From NCBI RefSeq assembly GCF_900111345.1, contig NZ_FOGY01000008.1, forward strand, positions 186,001-250,000: a stretch of 64,000 nucleotides of DNA, written 5' to 3'. This document shows, piece after piece, positions 1-8,956 of the stretch. Made by a program: the position numbers and the translations under genes. The stretch's first letter is position 1. Each line of letters starts with the position of its first letter. Below the pieces are notes generated by a model, which was given only the letters and a program-made list of their open reading frames with translations, did not search any database and was not told where the DNA came from. The stretch comes from Psychrobacillus sp. OK032. GTDB taxonomy: Bacteria; Bacillota; Bacilli; Bacillales_A; Planococcaceae.

Positions 1-823
1 GGAGTCTGAAAATTTCATTTACACTTGCAATTGAGTCCTCTACCTGGATGAGAGTTTCCTCTTTTTGAATTTGTTTTGAAATGTTTTGCATAGCGGTAAT
101 CGATGCCCTTAAGTTATGGTTTGCCCAAATCACAGTGTTTATCCCTAGCTTTCTGAATTCAGAAGTTGGTGTCGTATAATATTTTGTAGGAACAATAACA
201 ACAGGACTTCTGCTATTCCATTTCTTCATAAATGCTTCAATTTCTTTAAAATGAGTCTTTTTACTGTGGATAAGAACCGCATCGGCACCTGCTTTTCTAT
301 ATGCCTCTGCACGTGTTAGGACTTCTTCTAACCCCCAACCTGCAATAAAAGCCTCAACCCTGGCTACAACCATAAAATCATCATCCACTTGACAATCCTT
401 CATCGCTTTTATTTTCCCACAAAACTCTTCAATCGATGCTAGAGGATGAGCTTGACCATTAATAAATGAATTAGTTTTCGGAAAGAGTTTGTCCTCAATA
501 CACACGCCAGCTATATCTAATTGTTCTAGTTTTTTCACTAACCTTCTAGCATTATTAAAATTTCCATAGCCTGTATCCCCATCTAAAAGGATCGGAATTG
601 TGGTAGCATCACTCATAAACTCAAGTATATTTAATACTTGCGTCCATGAAGCTTCATTACTATCTCTAATACCCATTGATGCTGATATCGATAACCCACT
701 AGCCCAGATTCCTTTAAAACCAGCTTCCTCTACAATCTTCGCCGATAACCCATTATGAGCCTCCATTAAAAACTCTAATTTTTGTGAATGCAGTAAGGAT
801 TTTAATTTTGTCGTTTTCTTCAT
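1..823 (-). CDS. aepX: phosphoenolpyruvate mutase-like protein (C-terminus beyond window)
   Basis: Member of the isocitrate lyase/PEP mutase family; a PEP mutase rearranges phosphoenolpyruvate to phosphonopyruvate, the entry step to C-P compounds. From ATG 823 (AGGAG-like site about 12 bases upstream) the frame stays open for 274 codons to the window edge. Seen: the Mg-binding DGDTGYGN at residue 81 and the loop [11 protein letters not shown] at residue 110. The EDKxFPKxNS form is typical of PEP mutases, whereas methylisocitrate lyases carry a KKCGH loop. The partner decarboxylase or transaminase would lie left of the window, so pathway use cannot be judged. Family certain, exact substrate likely. 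Confidence 0.85.
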   Translation of the reverse strand, partial: MKKTTKLKSLLHSQKLEFLMEAHNGLSAKIVEEAGFKGIWASGLSISASMGIRDSNEASWTQVLNILEFMSDATTIPILLDGDTGYGNFNNARRLVKKLEQLDIAGVCIEDKLFPKTNSFINGQAHPLASIEEFCGKIKAMKDCQVDDDFMVVARVEAFIAGWGLEEVLTRAEAYRKAGADAVLIHSKKTHFKEIEAFMKKWNSRSPVVIVPTKYYTTPTSEFRKLGINTVIWANHNLRASITAMQNISKQIQKEETLIQVEDSIASVNEIFRL

Positions 824-929
824 GATTACCATACTCCTACCTTGCAATTTATAAATTCCTATCACATACTAATCGCGAATATCTTATTAACATACGTAAG
901 AATTTGAAAACCGACAGGGCTGGAGCTAG

Positions 930-1195
930 TATGAACGAACTCGTGACAGAAATTAAACAGGCGATTGTACTTATTTAGTTCGCCCAGGCAATAATTCTCT
1001 ATCCGCATTATTGTTGTTTTTCCGAGGCTATCTGCCGTTATTACATGCTAATTTAGAAGCCAATAAAATATTCAAATTCAACTAGGGCATGGTAATTATC
1101 AAATAACTGCTGATGTATATGCTCATATATCAAGCAAAAAAAAAAATAAAAACACCGAACGAGTCAACTCACGACTGAACGATGTTTTCAAATAA
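930..1195 (+). pseudogene. tyrosine recombinase (phage-type integrase) C-terminal relic
   Basis: Degraded 3' end of an integrase. The last frame (1082-1195) reads LGHGNYQITADVYAHIS and then a basic tail ending at TAA 1193. This is the LGH...T.D.Y.H box of tyrosine recombinases, including the nucleophile Tyr (codon 1118). Upstream the reading continues only after a frame change: RPGNNSLS (near 985) and LLHANLEAN (near 1040), matching the expected LSP and HANLLLEA blocks with residues missing and stops between. No start codon or N-terminal domain is left. A 37-base stretch of this tail (1148-1184) recurs exactly at 28969-29005. Confidence 0.75.
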
Positions 1196-1251
1196 TATTT
1201 TTTTACCTATATTCTGGGGTGAGAATGGAGACTAAGATTATTTTCTTATAT

Positions 1252-2316
1252 CTATGGTTCTATTATTTTTATCTCATCGCCAATTTCAAAAGCCATTAAA
1301 TCTTTTCCAACAACTATTTCGCCATCAAAATTTTTTTTGGTTCTCTCGACTAGTTTCGCATCTTCTTCTGAAACTAGAAGAGCAAGATGGGTGTAAGCAG
1401 CAAGTTTTGGTTGTGTTTGTTTAAATACCTCTCCAGCTTGCTCTGGTGTTGTATGATACGCCTCAATATTTTTAATCGCTTCTGATTTGTAATCTTCCCC
1501 TTCACGTTTAACCACAACTACTTCATGGATGAGCAAATCGGTTCCTCTAGCGTGTTTAATTAAGTTCTCACTAAAAGTAGTATCACCAGAAATCACAACC
1601 GAATGTCCATTATAATTAATTCTATATCCAAACGCCGGTTCCATAGGACCATGATCTACTTTAAAAGCGATTACTTCCACCCCGTTATCCTCATAAACGA
1701 CGCCTTCTTCGATCTCATTTACAGTTGCTTCTATTGTAGCTCCTTCAACTTTATTTCTTACGTCTATATCAGCCTTATATGATAATATGGTGTTATTGAC
1801 CCAATCCTCTGTTCCTTTTGGCCCCCAAACCTGAAGAGCATTTTCTCTATTCCCTCTAGGATCAGGTACAGCAGCGCCAGTAATTAATAAATCATCAAAT
1901 CCCATTGTATGATCGTGATGTAAATGTGTAACAAACAGCTTGTCGATCATTCCTGGAGAAACATTCATTGCATTCAATCGAAGCGTCGAGCCCCTCCCAA
2001 CATCAAAGAGCAATTTTTCCCCACCAACTTCAACTAAGGTTGAATTACTAAAGCGCTCCATTGATAATAAAGGGGATCCAGTTCCAAGTAGAGTTACTTT
2101 GAAATCTTCGTTACTTTCCTCATCTATATCGTTTTCTCCCATAGAACTAGCTTCCTCGTCGTTGGTCTCTTTCGTTTTTGCTGACGCTTTTAATGGATTT
2201 TCAGTTCCCAAAGGCGATTCGGAGGATACAGATTGATTCGTTCCCCCGCTACAACCTGCTATAAGCCCAATCAAAAATAATAAACAAATTGTAAGAAAAA
2301 CTAACTGCTTTTTCAA
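1252..2316 (-). CDS. lipoprotein with metallo-beta-lactamase (RNase Z/arylsulfatase-like) fold
   Basis: 354 residues. An N-terminal signal with lipobox LIAGC (Cys22) predicts a lipoprotein on the outer face of the membrane. After an acidic, Ser/Glu-rich linker (about residues 25-70) comes an MBL fold opening with TLLGTGSP and carrying the metal motif THLHHDHTMGFDDLL. Further His/Asp ligands follow at VISGDTTF and AYTHLALL. The order and spacing resemble the RNase Z/AtsA-like branch; an exported member is more likely a hydrolase of a small ester or phosphodiester than a tRNA nuclease. Start is TTG with a GAGAGGGG site 11 bases upstream. Monocistronic between two relics. Substrate unknown. Confidence 0.85.
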   Translation of the reverse strand: MKKQLVFLTICLLFLIGLIAGCSGGTNQSVSSESPLGTENPLKASAKTKETNDEEASSMGENDIDEESNEDFKVTLLGTGSPLLSMERFSNSTLVEVGGEKLLFDVGRGSTLRLNAMNVSPGMIDKLFVTHLHHDHTMGFDDLLITGAAVPDPRGNRENALQVWGPKGTEDWVNNTILSYKADIDVRNKVEGATIEATVNEIEEGVVYEDNGVEVIAFKVDHGPMEPAFGYRINYNGHSVVISGDTTFSENLIKHARGTDLLIHEVVVVKREGEDYKSEAIKNIEAYHTTPEQAGEVFKQTQPKLAAYTHLALLVSEEDAKLVERTKKNFDGEIVVGKDLMAFEIGDEIKIIEP

Positions 2317-2525
2317 AATGAAATAACCCCTCTCAAACTATTTTTAAATGGTTAAGTTATTTGTCAATCGTTCCTCTAATTAGCACATGTGACCGCTTAC
2401 GGTGAATAAAGTCTTTTGGAAAATAGTTCAATAGCGCGACTAACTTTTATTTATTCATTACAAGGGTGTCATGCATACCATAAATGTCGTTTTGGGATAC
2501 CTGACACGGCTCGTTTATTGCTGTA

Positions 2526-2668
2526 CTAACATGATTCACGAACCACAGTACGGCTTACTCCGTATATTTCACTCAAATCTTCTACTTTTGGCAATACTTC
2601 ACCAGTAATTTCTCCAAAAACTATTTTTTGCCTAACTCAGAAACTAATTGCTCACTTCTATTTTTCAT
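2526..2668 (-). pseudogene. GntR-family regulator, N-terminal HTH relic
   Basis: ATG 2668 follows a good GGAGG site and opens with MKNRSEQLVSELGKK, but meets TAG after 15 codons. One frame over, the text resumes as VFGEITGEVLPKVEDLSE and then IYGVSRTVVRES, the winged-helix signature of GntR/FadR regulators (LP....L....GVSRTVVREAL). It ends at TAG 2526. The effector domain is not recognisable in the following 150 bases. A decayed gene with at least one indel. Confidence 0.6.
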
Positions 2669-2803
2669 TAAGGCTAATTCCTCCTATCCTCACTACGTTA
2701 TTACCTTTCCAACATTATAAGTGGAATTCACTTTAGTAGGATAGAATAATAGAATATTAAATGGATGATGGTAACGCTCCCATTAAAAACCCCCTTTAAA
2801 ATT

Positions 2804-2846
2804 AATAAATAATATTTATCTGACTATTATAATAAATAATATTTAT
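2804..2846. repeat. pair of 16-bp AT-rich near-palindromic direct repeats
   Basis: AATAAATAATATTTAT occurs at 2804-2819 and again at 2831-2846, 27 bases apart; each copy is nearly its own reverse complement. This is the arrangement of a double operator site, perhaps once serving the decayed GntR gene next to it (which starts at 2668 and reads away). Simple AT-richness could also produce it. Confidence 0.4.
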
Positions 2847-2961
2847 TAATTGGTCAATGATTTGTTATGAATTTTCCGAAAATTTAGTAAAAATAGTCTC
2901 ATTATTCAACGAAGTGTGGTTACATCGGGATTTATTAGGATTGTAAAAACTTATGGAGTAA

Positions 2962-3201
2962 AACTATTCAGGTAAAGGCGATAGCGTTGTATTTATGAAT
3001 GTTGAAAGCAGCGCTCGTACAGTATCTATGACTCACGATGGTTCACGGAATTTTGTAGTATTAGGGAACGAACAAGTTTTATTAGCAAATGAAATCGGTT
3101 CATATACAATGACACTAGCATCTACTTTTTTACAATTACAGCAGACGGTAATTGAACACTTAATATTGAATAAAACTAATAAAAACCACCTGCCAAAATA
3201 A
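2962..3201 (+). pseudogene. fragment of a secreted beta-sandwich-type protein
   Basis: In frame with ATG 2995 but open from 2962, the text YSGKGDSVVFMNVES...MTHDGSRNFVVLGNE...LLANEIGSY resembles the repeating FSGKGD...F.HDG.SNFIV...LL.NEIG.Y pattern of small secreted or lipoprotein domains in Firmicutes. No signal peptide, start context or complete domain end is present; the pattern fails after residue 42 (about 3120). Best read as a leftover piece of a lost gene. Family assignment rests on remembered sequence patterns only. Confidence 0.45.
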
Positions 3202-3212
3202 TGGTAGGTGGT
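3185..3212 (+). terminator. rho-independent terminator
   Basis: Stem ACCACCTGCC / GGTAGGTGGT (one G-T pair) with an 8-base loop, followed by TTCATTTTG. Sits directly behind the secreted-protein relic. Confidence 0.7.
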
Positions 3213-3344
3213 TTCATTTTGTCTTTCTAATTTTACACTCTTAAGTAGCTCATATGATTCTACATTTACATCAACTTCCTTGTTTGACATTTCACTTGTA
3301 ATTAATAATTACTAGCATATAGGTAGGCAATATTTATTCCTAAT

Positions 3345-4169
3345 TCATTTAGTAAGGACTTCAAATTCTTCTATATTCTTTTTAAAATTTGATTGAGTAT
3401 CTATAATTGATTTCTGTAATATTTCGGTGACTTCGCTAACTTTCCCTACTTCTTCCACAATATTTTCAACGTTATAAATTACATTCTTTATTGCCTCATC
3501 AACATTACTTGATAACCTTCTTACCTCATCTGCCACAACTTTAAAACCTAACCCATGTACACCAACACGAGCAGCTTCAATTGCTGCATTTAAAGCAACC
3601 ATGTTTGTTTGTCGTGAAATATTTCGTATCCCGTTTGAAGTAGCATTTATTAAGTCCGTTTGTTTTTTTAATGAATCAATCGCTTTGATTTTCTCGTTGG
3701 AATTAGCAATTACTAGATCCACTAATTCCTCCGTCATTTTTCTTAGCCGAGAAATCACTTCGTTAGTGCTGTTTTCTCTTTCCGTAATATCAGTAGCTAT
3801 TTTAAGCACAGCCTCAACGACATTGTCTTTCGTTAGAATTGGAATATAGGTAGCTTCTAGCCAAATTATCTTACCAGATTTACCAACTCTTTGAATTTTC
3901 TCTTGGAACTTTATACCACTCTTTAAATTGGCCCATAGCTTTTCATATTCTATACTAAGTCTAAATTCATCTGTGCAAAATTGCATGTGCTCAACATTTA
4001 ACATTTCTTCTACAGTATATCCAAGTGTTTGAGCAAAATTTTCATTTACCCATATAACTTTTTTATTTAGGTCAAATTCAATCATAGCAAGGTTAGACTC
4101 TAATGCTGACAAAACATAATTGCCATCTAAAACCTGAGTACTGTTGGCGTTAATGATAGTACTATTCAT
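3345..4169 (-). CDS. small soluble PAS-domain chemoreceptor (methyl-accepting signalling tip)
   Basis: 274 residues, no membrane segment. Residues about 20-135 form a PAS fold with a PAC end ([16 protein letters not shown], then ITERE). Residues about 140-274 are a short helical bundle holding the receptor tip [17 protein letters not shown] and [12 protein letters not shown], the CheA/CheW-binding hairpin of methyl-accepting chemotaxis proteins. Full receptors have several hundred residues; here only one PAS and the hairpin tip remain, a design known for cytoplasmic redox or energy sensors. Heme or flavin binding cannot be decided from sequence. Start: ATG 4169 after AAGAGGAG. No che genes nearby, so it probably joins receptor arrays encoded elsewhere. 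Confidence 0.85.
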   Translation of the reverse strand: MNSTIINANSTQVLDGNYVLSALESNLAMIEFDLNKKVIWVNENFAQTLGYTVEEMLNVEHMQFCTDEFRLSIEYEKLWANLKSGIKFQEKIQRVGKSGKIIWLEATYIPILTKDNVVEAVLKIATDITERENSTNEVISRLRKMTEELVDLVIANSNEKIKAIDSLKKQTDLINATSNGIRNISRQTNMVALNAAIEAARVGVHGLGFKVVADEVRRLSSNVDEAIKNVIYNVENIVEEVGKVSEVTEILQKSIIDTQSNFKKNIEEFEVLTK

Positions 4170-4717
4170 TTACAAACTCCTCTTATTATGCATTTATTTT
4201 CAGTATTATACCATCTAATTATGTCTTTGGTATTAGATTAGGGAAAATGAATAAAAAGACTAATAAATAATCTATTAAACAATAGTTCGTTTAAACTATC
4301 TATATATTATCATTTTGAAGTTAGTTTATATTGTAACCAAATTATTATACAAACATTCGTTTGATTTACAACCATTAAATTTTGGGCAAATAAAAAAGCG
4401 ACCAACTCAAATGAATGAAAAGGTCGCTTTCTTGACCTATTAAATTTATCAAAAATAATCACTCCTTATTCAATCTCATTTCGACATAAGTAAAATATAC
4501 CCTTATAATAAAATGAACTTTTTAGAGCAATTTACACGATTAATAAAACAGTGAAAGTTGTACTATAGACAGTCACAATAACCGTGATAAGACCCTTTAA
4601 TCGCAAGTACTTACCCTTATATATAAAATAGTGTATACACCCTCATAAATTTAGTTATTATAAAATATAAATACCGAAGCAAATATTAAGTCTAATGCTC
4701 CGGCTGAAAATTCATAA
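4170..4717. other. intergenic region with one terminator
   Basis: 548 bases, very AT-rich. It holds the hairpin at 4396-4429 and its leader TTTTGGGCAAATAAAAAA (also seen near 27.5 and 28.3 kb). No open frame with a ribosome binding site was seen. Confidence 0.6.
4396..4429. terminator. rho-independent terminator, possibly bidirectional
   Basis: Stem AAGCGACC / GGTCGCTT with A-tract before and TTCTTG after. It lies 289 bases beyond the stop of cbiX (minus strand) and could end that operon. Confidence 0.65.
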
Positions 4718-5908
4718 TTAATGATGATGTTCATATCCATGCTCAGCTACATATTTTCGGAAGTTTTCTAAGTCTTGCATTCCTGTTGAGGTGCCATCGA
4801 TTGCTTGGTGCAAACGTTCTAGTAATATATTTTGTAGTTTTGGATGGTAGCCAAAATAATTAGCAATATCAATGTCAACAACTGGATATTTTTCAGTAAA
4901 ATCCACCGCCATACGTGCCATTCGCTCCATTAAGATACCTGTAAATAAAAAGTACGGTAGCATAATAATTTTTTTGGCACCTAACTCGACACATCTCTCA
5001 ATTCCTTGTTCAACCGTTGGCGTTGTTACTCCCATAAATGCACTTTCGAAAATTGGTACATTAATCTGCTCTGACAGCAAACGAGAAATTTGATAAAAGT
5101 CCTCCTTTGCATCAAAATCACTGCTCCCACGAGCAATAAATAAAATAGCCGTATCTTCATGTTTAGCAGTGCAATCAAACCCAACCTCTTGTAAGCGAGA
5201 TTTTAAGATTTGGAAAATTTCATTATGGATGCCAATCGTTTGACCGTACGTAAAACGAATGTCTGGGAATTGACCTTTGGCTTCCTCAATTTCTGCTGGA
5301 ATATGGAGTTTTGAGTGTCCTGCATGTAATAAGATAATGGGGATCACATGAATTTCATCTGCCCCCTGTTCAATACATAATTGAATTCCATCATCTATAT
5401 TTGGTGATGCGAATTCTAAAAAGCATGTTTCCACTAAAAGTGCTGGATCAATGTCTGGTCTCATTCGCTCGATAAACTGACGAACTTCTTCATTTCCCGC
5501 TTCTAAACGACTTCCATGTCCAACAAATAATACCGCCTTAAGTTTCTTCTCCTTACGTTTACGGTACTTTTCAATCCCTTTAATACGCGACTGACCACGC
5601 AGACGTTCTCCTTGTTCCATCGAATAAATAATATTTTCTTTCGAAACATTTTCATGCACGATTGCACGTGCTGTTACTTCTTGTTGAACGGAATACCATG
5701 TACCTTTTGGATAATCGATAACTACACATTTATCTTTACAACGACCATTACAACGTGTACGTGATGTATGAATGGTATCATCTAGTTTGTTTTTCCGAAT
5801 CTCATCTCGTATTTGTTGTGTTACTCCTTCCGCACCAGCACCCATACAGGTTTCCCCATTACAAATTAAAATGTGCCGTTGCATCGGTGTTAAGTTCCAA
5901 GTTGTCAT
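4718..5908 (-). CDS. cbiX: sirohydrochlorin cobaltochelatase CbiX fused to an N-terminal [2Fe-2S] ferredoxin domain
   Basis: Inserts Co2+ into sirohydrochlorin, the committed step of the oxygen-independent B12 pathway. 396 residues. Residues 10-90 form a thioredoxin-like ferredoxin with C16-x4-C21 and C53-x3-C57 (plus C61). From residue 124 come two homologous CbiX halves: FVGHGSR with metal-binding His131 and LLHAGHSKLHIP, then a second half at about 255-375. The chain ends HGYEHHH, matching the His-rich end known from Bacillus CbiX. B. megaterium encodes a ferredoxin-like CbiW as a separate gene; here it appears joined to CbiX. Last gene of the riboswitch-led methyltransferase-btuCDF unit, 222 bases after btuF. 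Confidence 0.93.
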   Translation of the reverse strand: MTTWNLTPMQRHILICNGETCMGAGAEGVTQQIRDEIRKNKLDDTIHTSRTRCNGRCKDKCVVIDYPKGTWYSVQQEVTARAIVHENVSKENIIYSMEQGERLRGQSRIKGIEKYRKRKEKKLKAVLFVGHGSRLEAGNEEVRQFIERMRPDIDPALLVETCFLEFASPNIDDGIQLCIEQGADEIHVIPIILLHAGHSKLHIPAEIEEAKGQFPDIRFTYGQTIGIHNEIFQILKSRLQEVGFDCTAKHEDTAILFIARGSSDFDAKEDFYQISRLLSEQINVPIFESAFMGVTTPTVEQGIERCVELGAKKIIMLPYFLFTGILMERMARMAVDFTEKYPVVDIDIANYFGYHPKLQNILLERLHQAIDGTSTGMQDLENFRKYVAEHGYEHHH

Positions 5909-5975
5909 TATAATCCTCCTTCATAGATATATTGCTGAATTCATGTCTTCTCCTTTTTTACAAAGGATTCACATG

Positions 5976-6110
5976 TCAAATGTTTATAATAAGGCCTGTA
6001 CGAACTCTTAATGCAACATAATTATCATTAGCTTTCAATTTTGCAAATGTTTTTGCGGCATAGGTAACGCCATTGCTTGCTCGAAATTTTGTTGGACCAA
6101 TTCCTTCATC
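5976..6110 (-). pseudogene. unidentified 44-codon remnant between btuF and cbiX
   Basis: After a TGA at 6111-6113 the minus strand stays open to TGA 5976, reading GPTKFRASNGVTYAAKTF and then KLKANDNYVALRVRTG. The composition looks like real protein but there is no start codon. Probably the 3' scrap of a gene replaced when btuF and cbiX were brought together; no family recognised. Overlapping frame MKELVQQNFEQAMALP (24 codons) is an alternative reading. Confidence 0.3.
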
Positions 6111-6130
6111 TCAATAAAAATCCTATCCCA

Positions 6131-7120
6131 TTATTTGTATGAATCTGGGTAAAGACCTTTAGCTAAAACTTCAAGTGCCTCAGCAACACGTACACCTTCA
6201 GAAGCTGCTGATAATGGTAATACAACGAAATGTTCATTTTGTACAGCTGGTATTTTGCTTAGTGCTGGATCCGATTTTAAAAAGTCGATTTTTTCTTGTG
6301 CGGTCGTTGAACCGTAATCAATAACAACGATTGCTTCTGGTGCTCGTTCTACTGCATCTTCTTTTGAAACAGTTGCCCAGTTATCCTCGATATCACCAAA
6401 AACATTTTCGCCACCGGCCATAGTAACGAGTGTATTCAAAAAGTTTTGCGTTGCAGTAAAAACATCATTACTACCACTATCAAATACAAGTACATCAATT
6501 GAATCCTTTTTCTTCGGAAGCTTCTCTATAATATCTCCTATATCATTATTCATTTCTTCGATTAACTTTTCACCGCGCTCTTCTACTCTGAATATCTTTG
6601 CGATATTACGAATATCTGTATAGATATCTTCAAGTGTTGGTGCAACTTTTACCGAAGAGGATTGTAAATAACTATCAATGCCAAGCTCTTTTAGTTCTTC
6701 TCGAGACATCAATCCTTTATCATTGAACGCACTAGCCCAGCCTCCATAAATAAAGTCAGCTTCAGAAGCAATTACTTGTTCTTTTGAAGGATATTGTTCG
6801 GCTAATACAGGAACTTTATCATATGCTGTTTGAAGTGGCTCATAGATCTCATCATCTAAATATGCAGTTCCAATCATAGAATCTTCTAAGCCTAGTGCGA
6901 GCATGACTTCTGTTACATGCTGATTAACAGAAATAGCTCGTGTTGGTGCTTCAGTGTAATCAATTTTCATACCTTCATTTTCAATTGTTATCAATTCGGA
7001 TGACTCGTCTAAATTTATAATCGCTTGTTCACTATTTTGTTTTTCAGCATTACAAGCTGTTAAAAACAGTGCTACTGTTATGGCAAAAGAAGTCCCTATA
7101 AACTTACGTTTTTTCAACAT
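6131..7120 (-). CDS. btuF: cobalamin/corrinoid ABC transporter substrate-binding lipoprotein
   Basis: Binds corrinoid outside the membrane and hands it to BtuCD. ATG 7120 is chosen because AGAGGAG lies 9 bases upstream. Signal peptide MLKKRKFIGTSFAITVALF with lipobox LTACN, then the two-lobed type III periplasmic-binding fold (PF01497): EAPTRAISVNQHVTEVMLAL at the start of lobe 1, the long linking helix near EERGEKLIEEM, and GGENVFGDIEDNWATVS in lobe 2. Siderophore binders share this fold; the B12 role rests on the upstream cobalamin riboswitch and the cbiX neighbour. 35 bases after the ATPase gene. Confidence 0.88.
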   Translation of the reverse strand: MLKKRKFIGTSFAITVALFLTACNAEKQNSEQAIINLDESSELITIENEGMKIDYTEAPTRAISVNQHVTEVMLALGLEDSMIGTAYLDDEIYEPLQTAYDKVPVLAEQYPSKEQVIASEADFIYGGWASAFNDKGLMSREELKELGIDSYLQSSSVKVAPTLEDIYTDIRNIAKIFRVEERGEKLIEEMNNDIGDIIEKLPKKKDSIDVLVFDSGSNDVFTATQNFLNTLVTMAGGENVFGDIEDNWATVSKEDAVERAPEAIVVIDYGSTTAQEKIDFLKSDPALSKIPAVQNEHFVVLPLSAASEGVRVAEALEVLAKGLYPDSYK

Positions 7121-7155
7121 TTCTATTTTCTCCTCTAGCACTCTGTTTAGATTTT

Positions 7156-7923
7156 TTAAGTATAATAGTATAAATGTATTTTATTTGTATATGGATTTGT
7201 TGAAACGCCAACTTGAACACGAAAAACTTCTTCTAAAGTCTGTTTCGTTAACACCTGTTGTGGTGTACCTTGCATATATACTGTGCCATCATTCATGACA
7301 ATCACTTCATCACAGAAAGCTGCCGCTAAATTTAAGTCATGCAACGCAGCAATGATTGTTATTGGTAAATCTTTCACCAAATCCATTAAATTCAATTGAT
7401 GTTCTATATCTAAATGATTAGTCGGTTCATCTAATACTAAGATATTTGTTTGCTGAGCAAGTGCTCTTGCTAGCATGACACGTTTTTTTTCACCTCCTGA
7501 TAAGTTGTTTAACGTGCAATCTGCTAAATGAAAAACATTCGCTAATTTCATACTTTTTTCAACAATATTAAAATCCTCTGAGTTGTCAGTACTTAGCCAT
7601 TTTTTGTATGGAGTGCGACCCATCATCACTAATTCTTTAACTGTAAAATCAAATAATACTGGTGAATCTTGACTAACTACAGCCATTTGTTGTGCAAGTT
7701 TTTTCGGTGGAATATCCCAAATTTCTTTTTCGTGTAATGTCACGCTACCTGATGTCTGTTTTAGATGACGATAGACGATTTTGAGCATTGTTGTTTTGCC
7801 ACTACCGTTCGGACCTATAATTCCAATGAATTTCCCCTCATTAATTGTAAGCGATATATTCTTTAAAATTTGTTTTTCCTCAACAGTAAACTCAAGTTGT
7901 TGTAGCTGTAAAATATCACTCAC
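7156..7923 (-). CDS. btuD: ABC transporter ATP-binding protein (B12/iron-chelate type)
   Basis: Energises import through BtuC. About 255 residues: Walker A GPNGSGKTT, Q-loop VSQDS, signature LSGGEKKRV, Walker B ILVLDEP, D-loop, switch His in ALHDLN. The frame is open further upstream inside btuC, but a start near the btuC stop is expected; GTG 7923 overlaps the btuC stop (GTGAGTGA) with GGGAGAG just before it. ATG 7938 is the alternative. Both give the same domain. Expressed from the riboswitch upstream of the methyltransferase gene. Confidence 0.9.
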   Translation of the reverse strand: MSDILQLQQLEFTVEEKQILKNISLTINEGKFIGIIGPNGSGKTTMLKIVYRHLKQTSGSVTLHEKEIWDIPPKKLAQQMAVVSQDSPVLFDFTVKELVMMGRTPYKKWLSTDNSEDFNIVEKSMKLANVFHLADCTLNNLSGGEKKRVMLARALAQQTNILVLDEPTNHLDIEHQLNLMDLVKDLPITIIAALHDLNLAAAFCDEVIVMNDGTVYMQGTPQQVLTKQTLEEVFRVQVGVSTNPYTNKIHLYYYT

Positions 7924-8956
7924 CCTCTCCCATAGCATAACGTTGGCGACGTAACAGCCAAATAAAGAATGGACCTCCACATAATGCTGTAATAATTCCA
8001 ATAGGCATTTCCTCAGGTGCAATTAGTACACGAGCACCCACATCTGCACAAACGATAAAAATAGCACCAATAATTGCACTAAGTGGTAACACAATTTTAT
8101 AGTTTGTTCCAAAGAGCATGCGTACTATATGGGGTACGATTAACCCAACGAAGCCTATGCTACCACTCACTGCCACCGCAACACCCGTTAATAAAGAAAC
8201 TATTAAAATGATAAAAATACGGAATCTCTCAATGTTAATTCCTAGTGTTGCAGCTGTTTCTTCGCCTAGAAGCAATGCATTTAATTTACGATAACTTAGT
8301 GTCAGCAATGTAAAAACAATAAAGAATGTGAAAAATGGAATCCAAACATTCGACCATTTAGCGCCTCCAAGACTTCCAAGCATCCAATGCATAACTGCTT
8401 GAATTCCCCCCTGCTCCTTAGACATCATAAGCATGAAATTTGTTACAGCGCTTAACACCATAGACACTGCAATCCCAGATAACAAAAGACGAATCATCGA
8501 TGATCTACCACCAACACGAGCTAGAAAGAAAACAATGATAACTGCAGAAATTGCACCTAAAAATGCTGCAAAAGATAACGCATACATGCCAAGAAATGAG
8601 AAAGTCCCAAGCAAAATAACAGACGTTGCGCCTACCGAAGCGCCAGATGAAACTCCTAATATATAAGGATCTGCAATAGAGTTTTTTACAAGGGCTTGTA
8701 TAGCTGCACCGCAAATAGCTAAGGAAGCACCTACAATAGCAGCCAGTAGCACCCGTGGTACGCGAATCTCTAAAATTATAATTTGTTGTGCATTAGTTGC
8801 GTTTGTTTGTTCTAATATTCCAAGCTTATACAATATTACCTCTACAATAAGAGAGGGGGTTATTCCAACAGAACCAACCATAATTGCCCCAATCATAGAA
8901 CCGAGTAATACAATGACTAAAAGAGATATCCAAAGTGAATATTTACTTTTATTCAT
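7916..8956 (-). CDS. btuC: FecCD/BtuC-family ABC transporter permease
   Basis: Membrane channel of the corrinoid importer. 346 residues, mostly hydrophobic, consistent with the ten-helix BtuC fold (PF01032). Family blocks seen: RVPRVLLAAIVGASLAICG, NSIADPYILGVSSGAS, SGSIGFVGLIVPHIVR (ATPase-coupling region) and LPLSAIIGA near the end. ATG 8956 overlaps the preceding stop as ATGA with GGGAG nine bases upstream, so the longer reading from 8974 is rejected. Order permease-ATPase-binding protein on one transcript. Confidence 0.92.
   Translation of the reverse strand: MNKSKYSLWISLLVIVLLGSMIGAIMVGSVGITPSLIVEVILYKLGILEQTNATNAQQIIILEIRVPRVLLAAIVGASLAICGAAIQALVKNSIADPYILGVSSGASVGATSVILLGTFSFLGMYALSFAAFLGAISAVIIVFFLARVGGRSSMIRLLLSGIAVSMVLSAVTNFMLMMSKEQGGIQAVMHWMLGSLGGAKWSNVWIPFFTFFIVFTLLTLSYRKLNALLLGEETAATLGINIERFRIFIILIVSLLTGVAVAVSGSIGFVGLIVPHIVRMLFGTNYKIVLPLSAIIGAIFIVCADVGARVLIAPEEMPIGIITALCGGPFFIWLLRRQRYAMGEGE

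Noticed and set aside
2440-2520. Continuation of the GntR relic past TAG 2526
   Set aside because: Pieces such as VSGIPKRHLW can be forced to fit, but no convincing effector-domain pattern is visible.
3033-3290. 85-codon minus-strand frame opposite the secreted-protein relic
   Set aside because: It runs through the terminator hairpin and lacks a ribosome site; the plus-strand text has the protein-like pattern.
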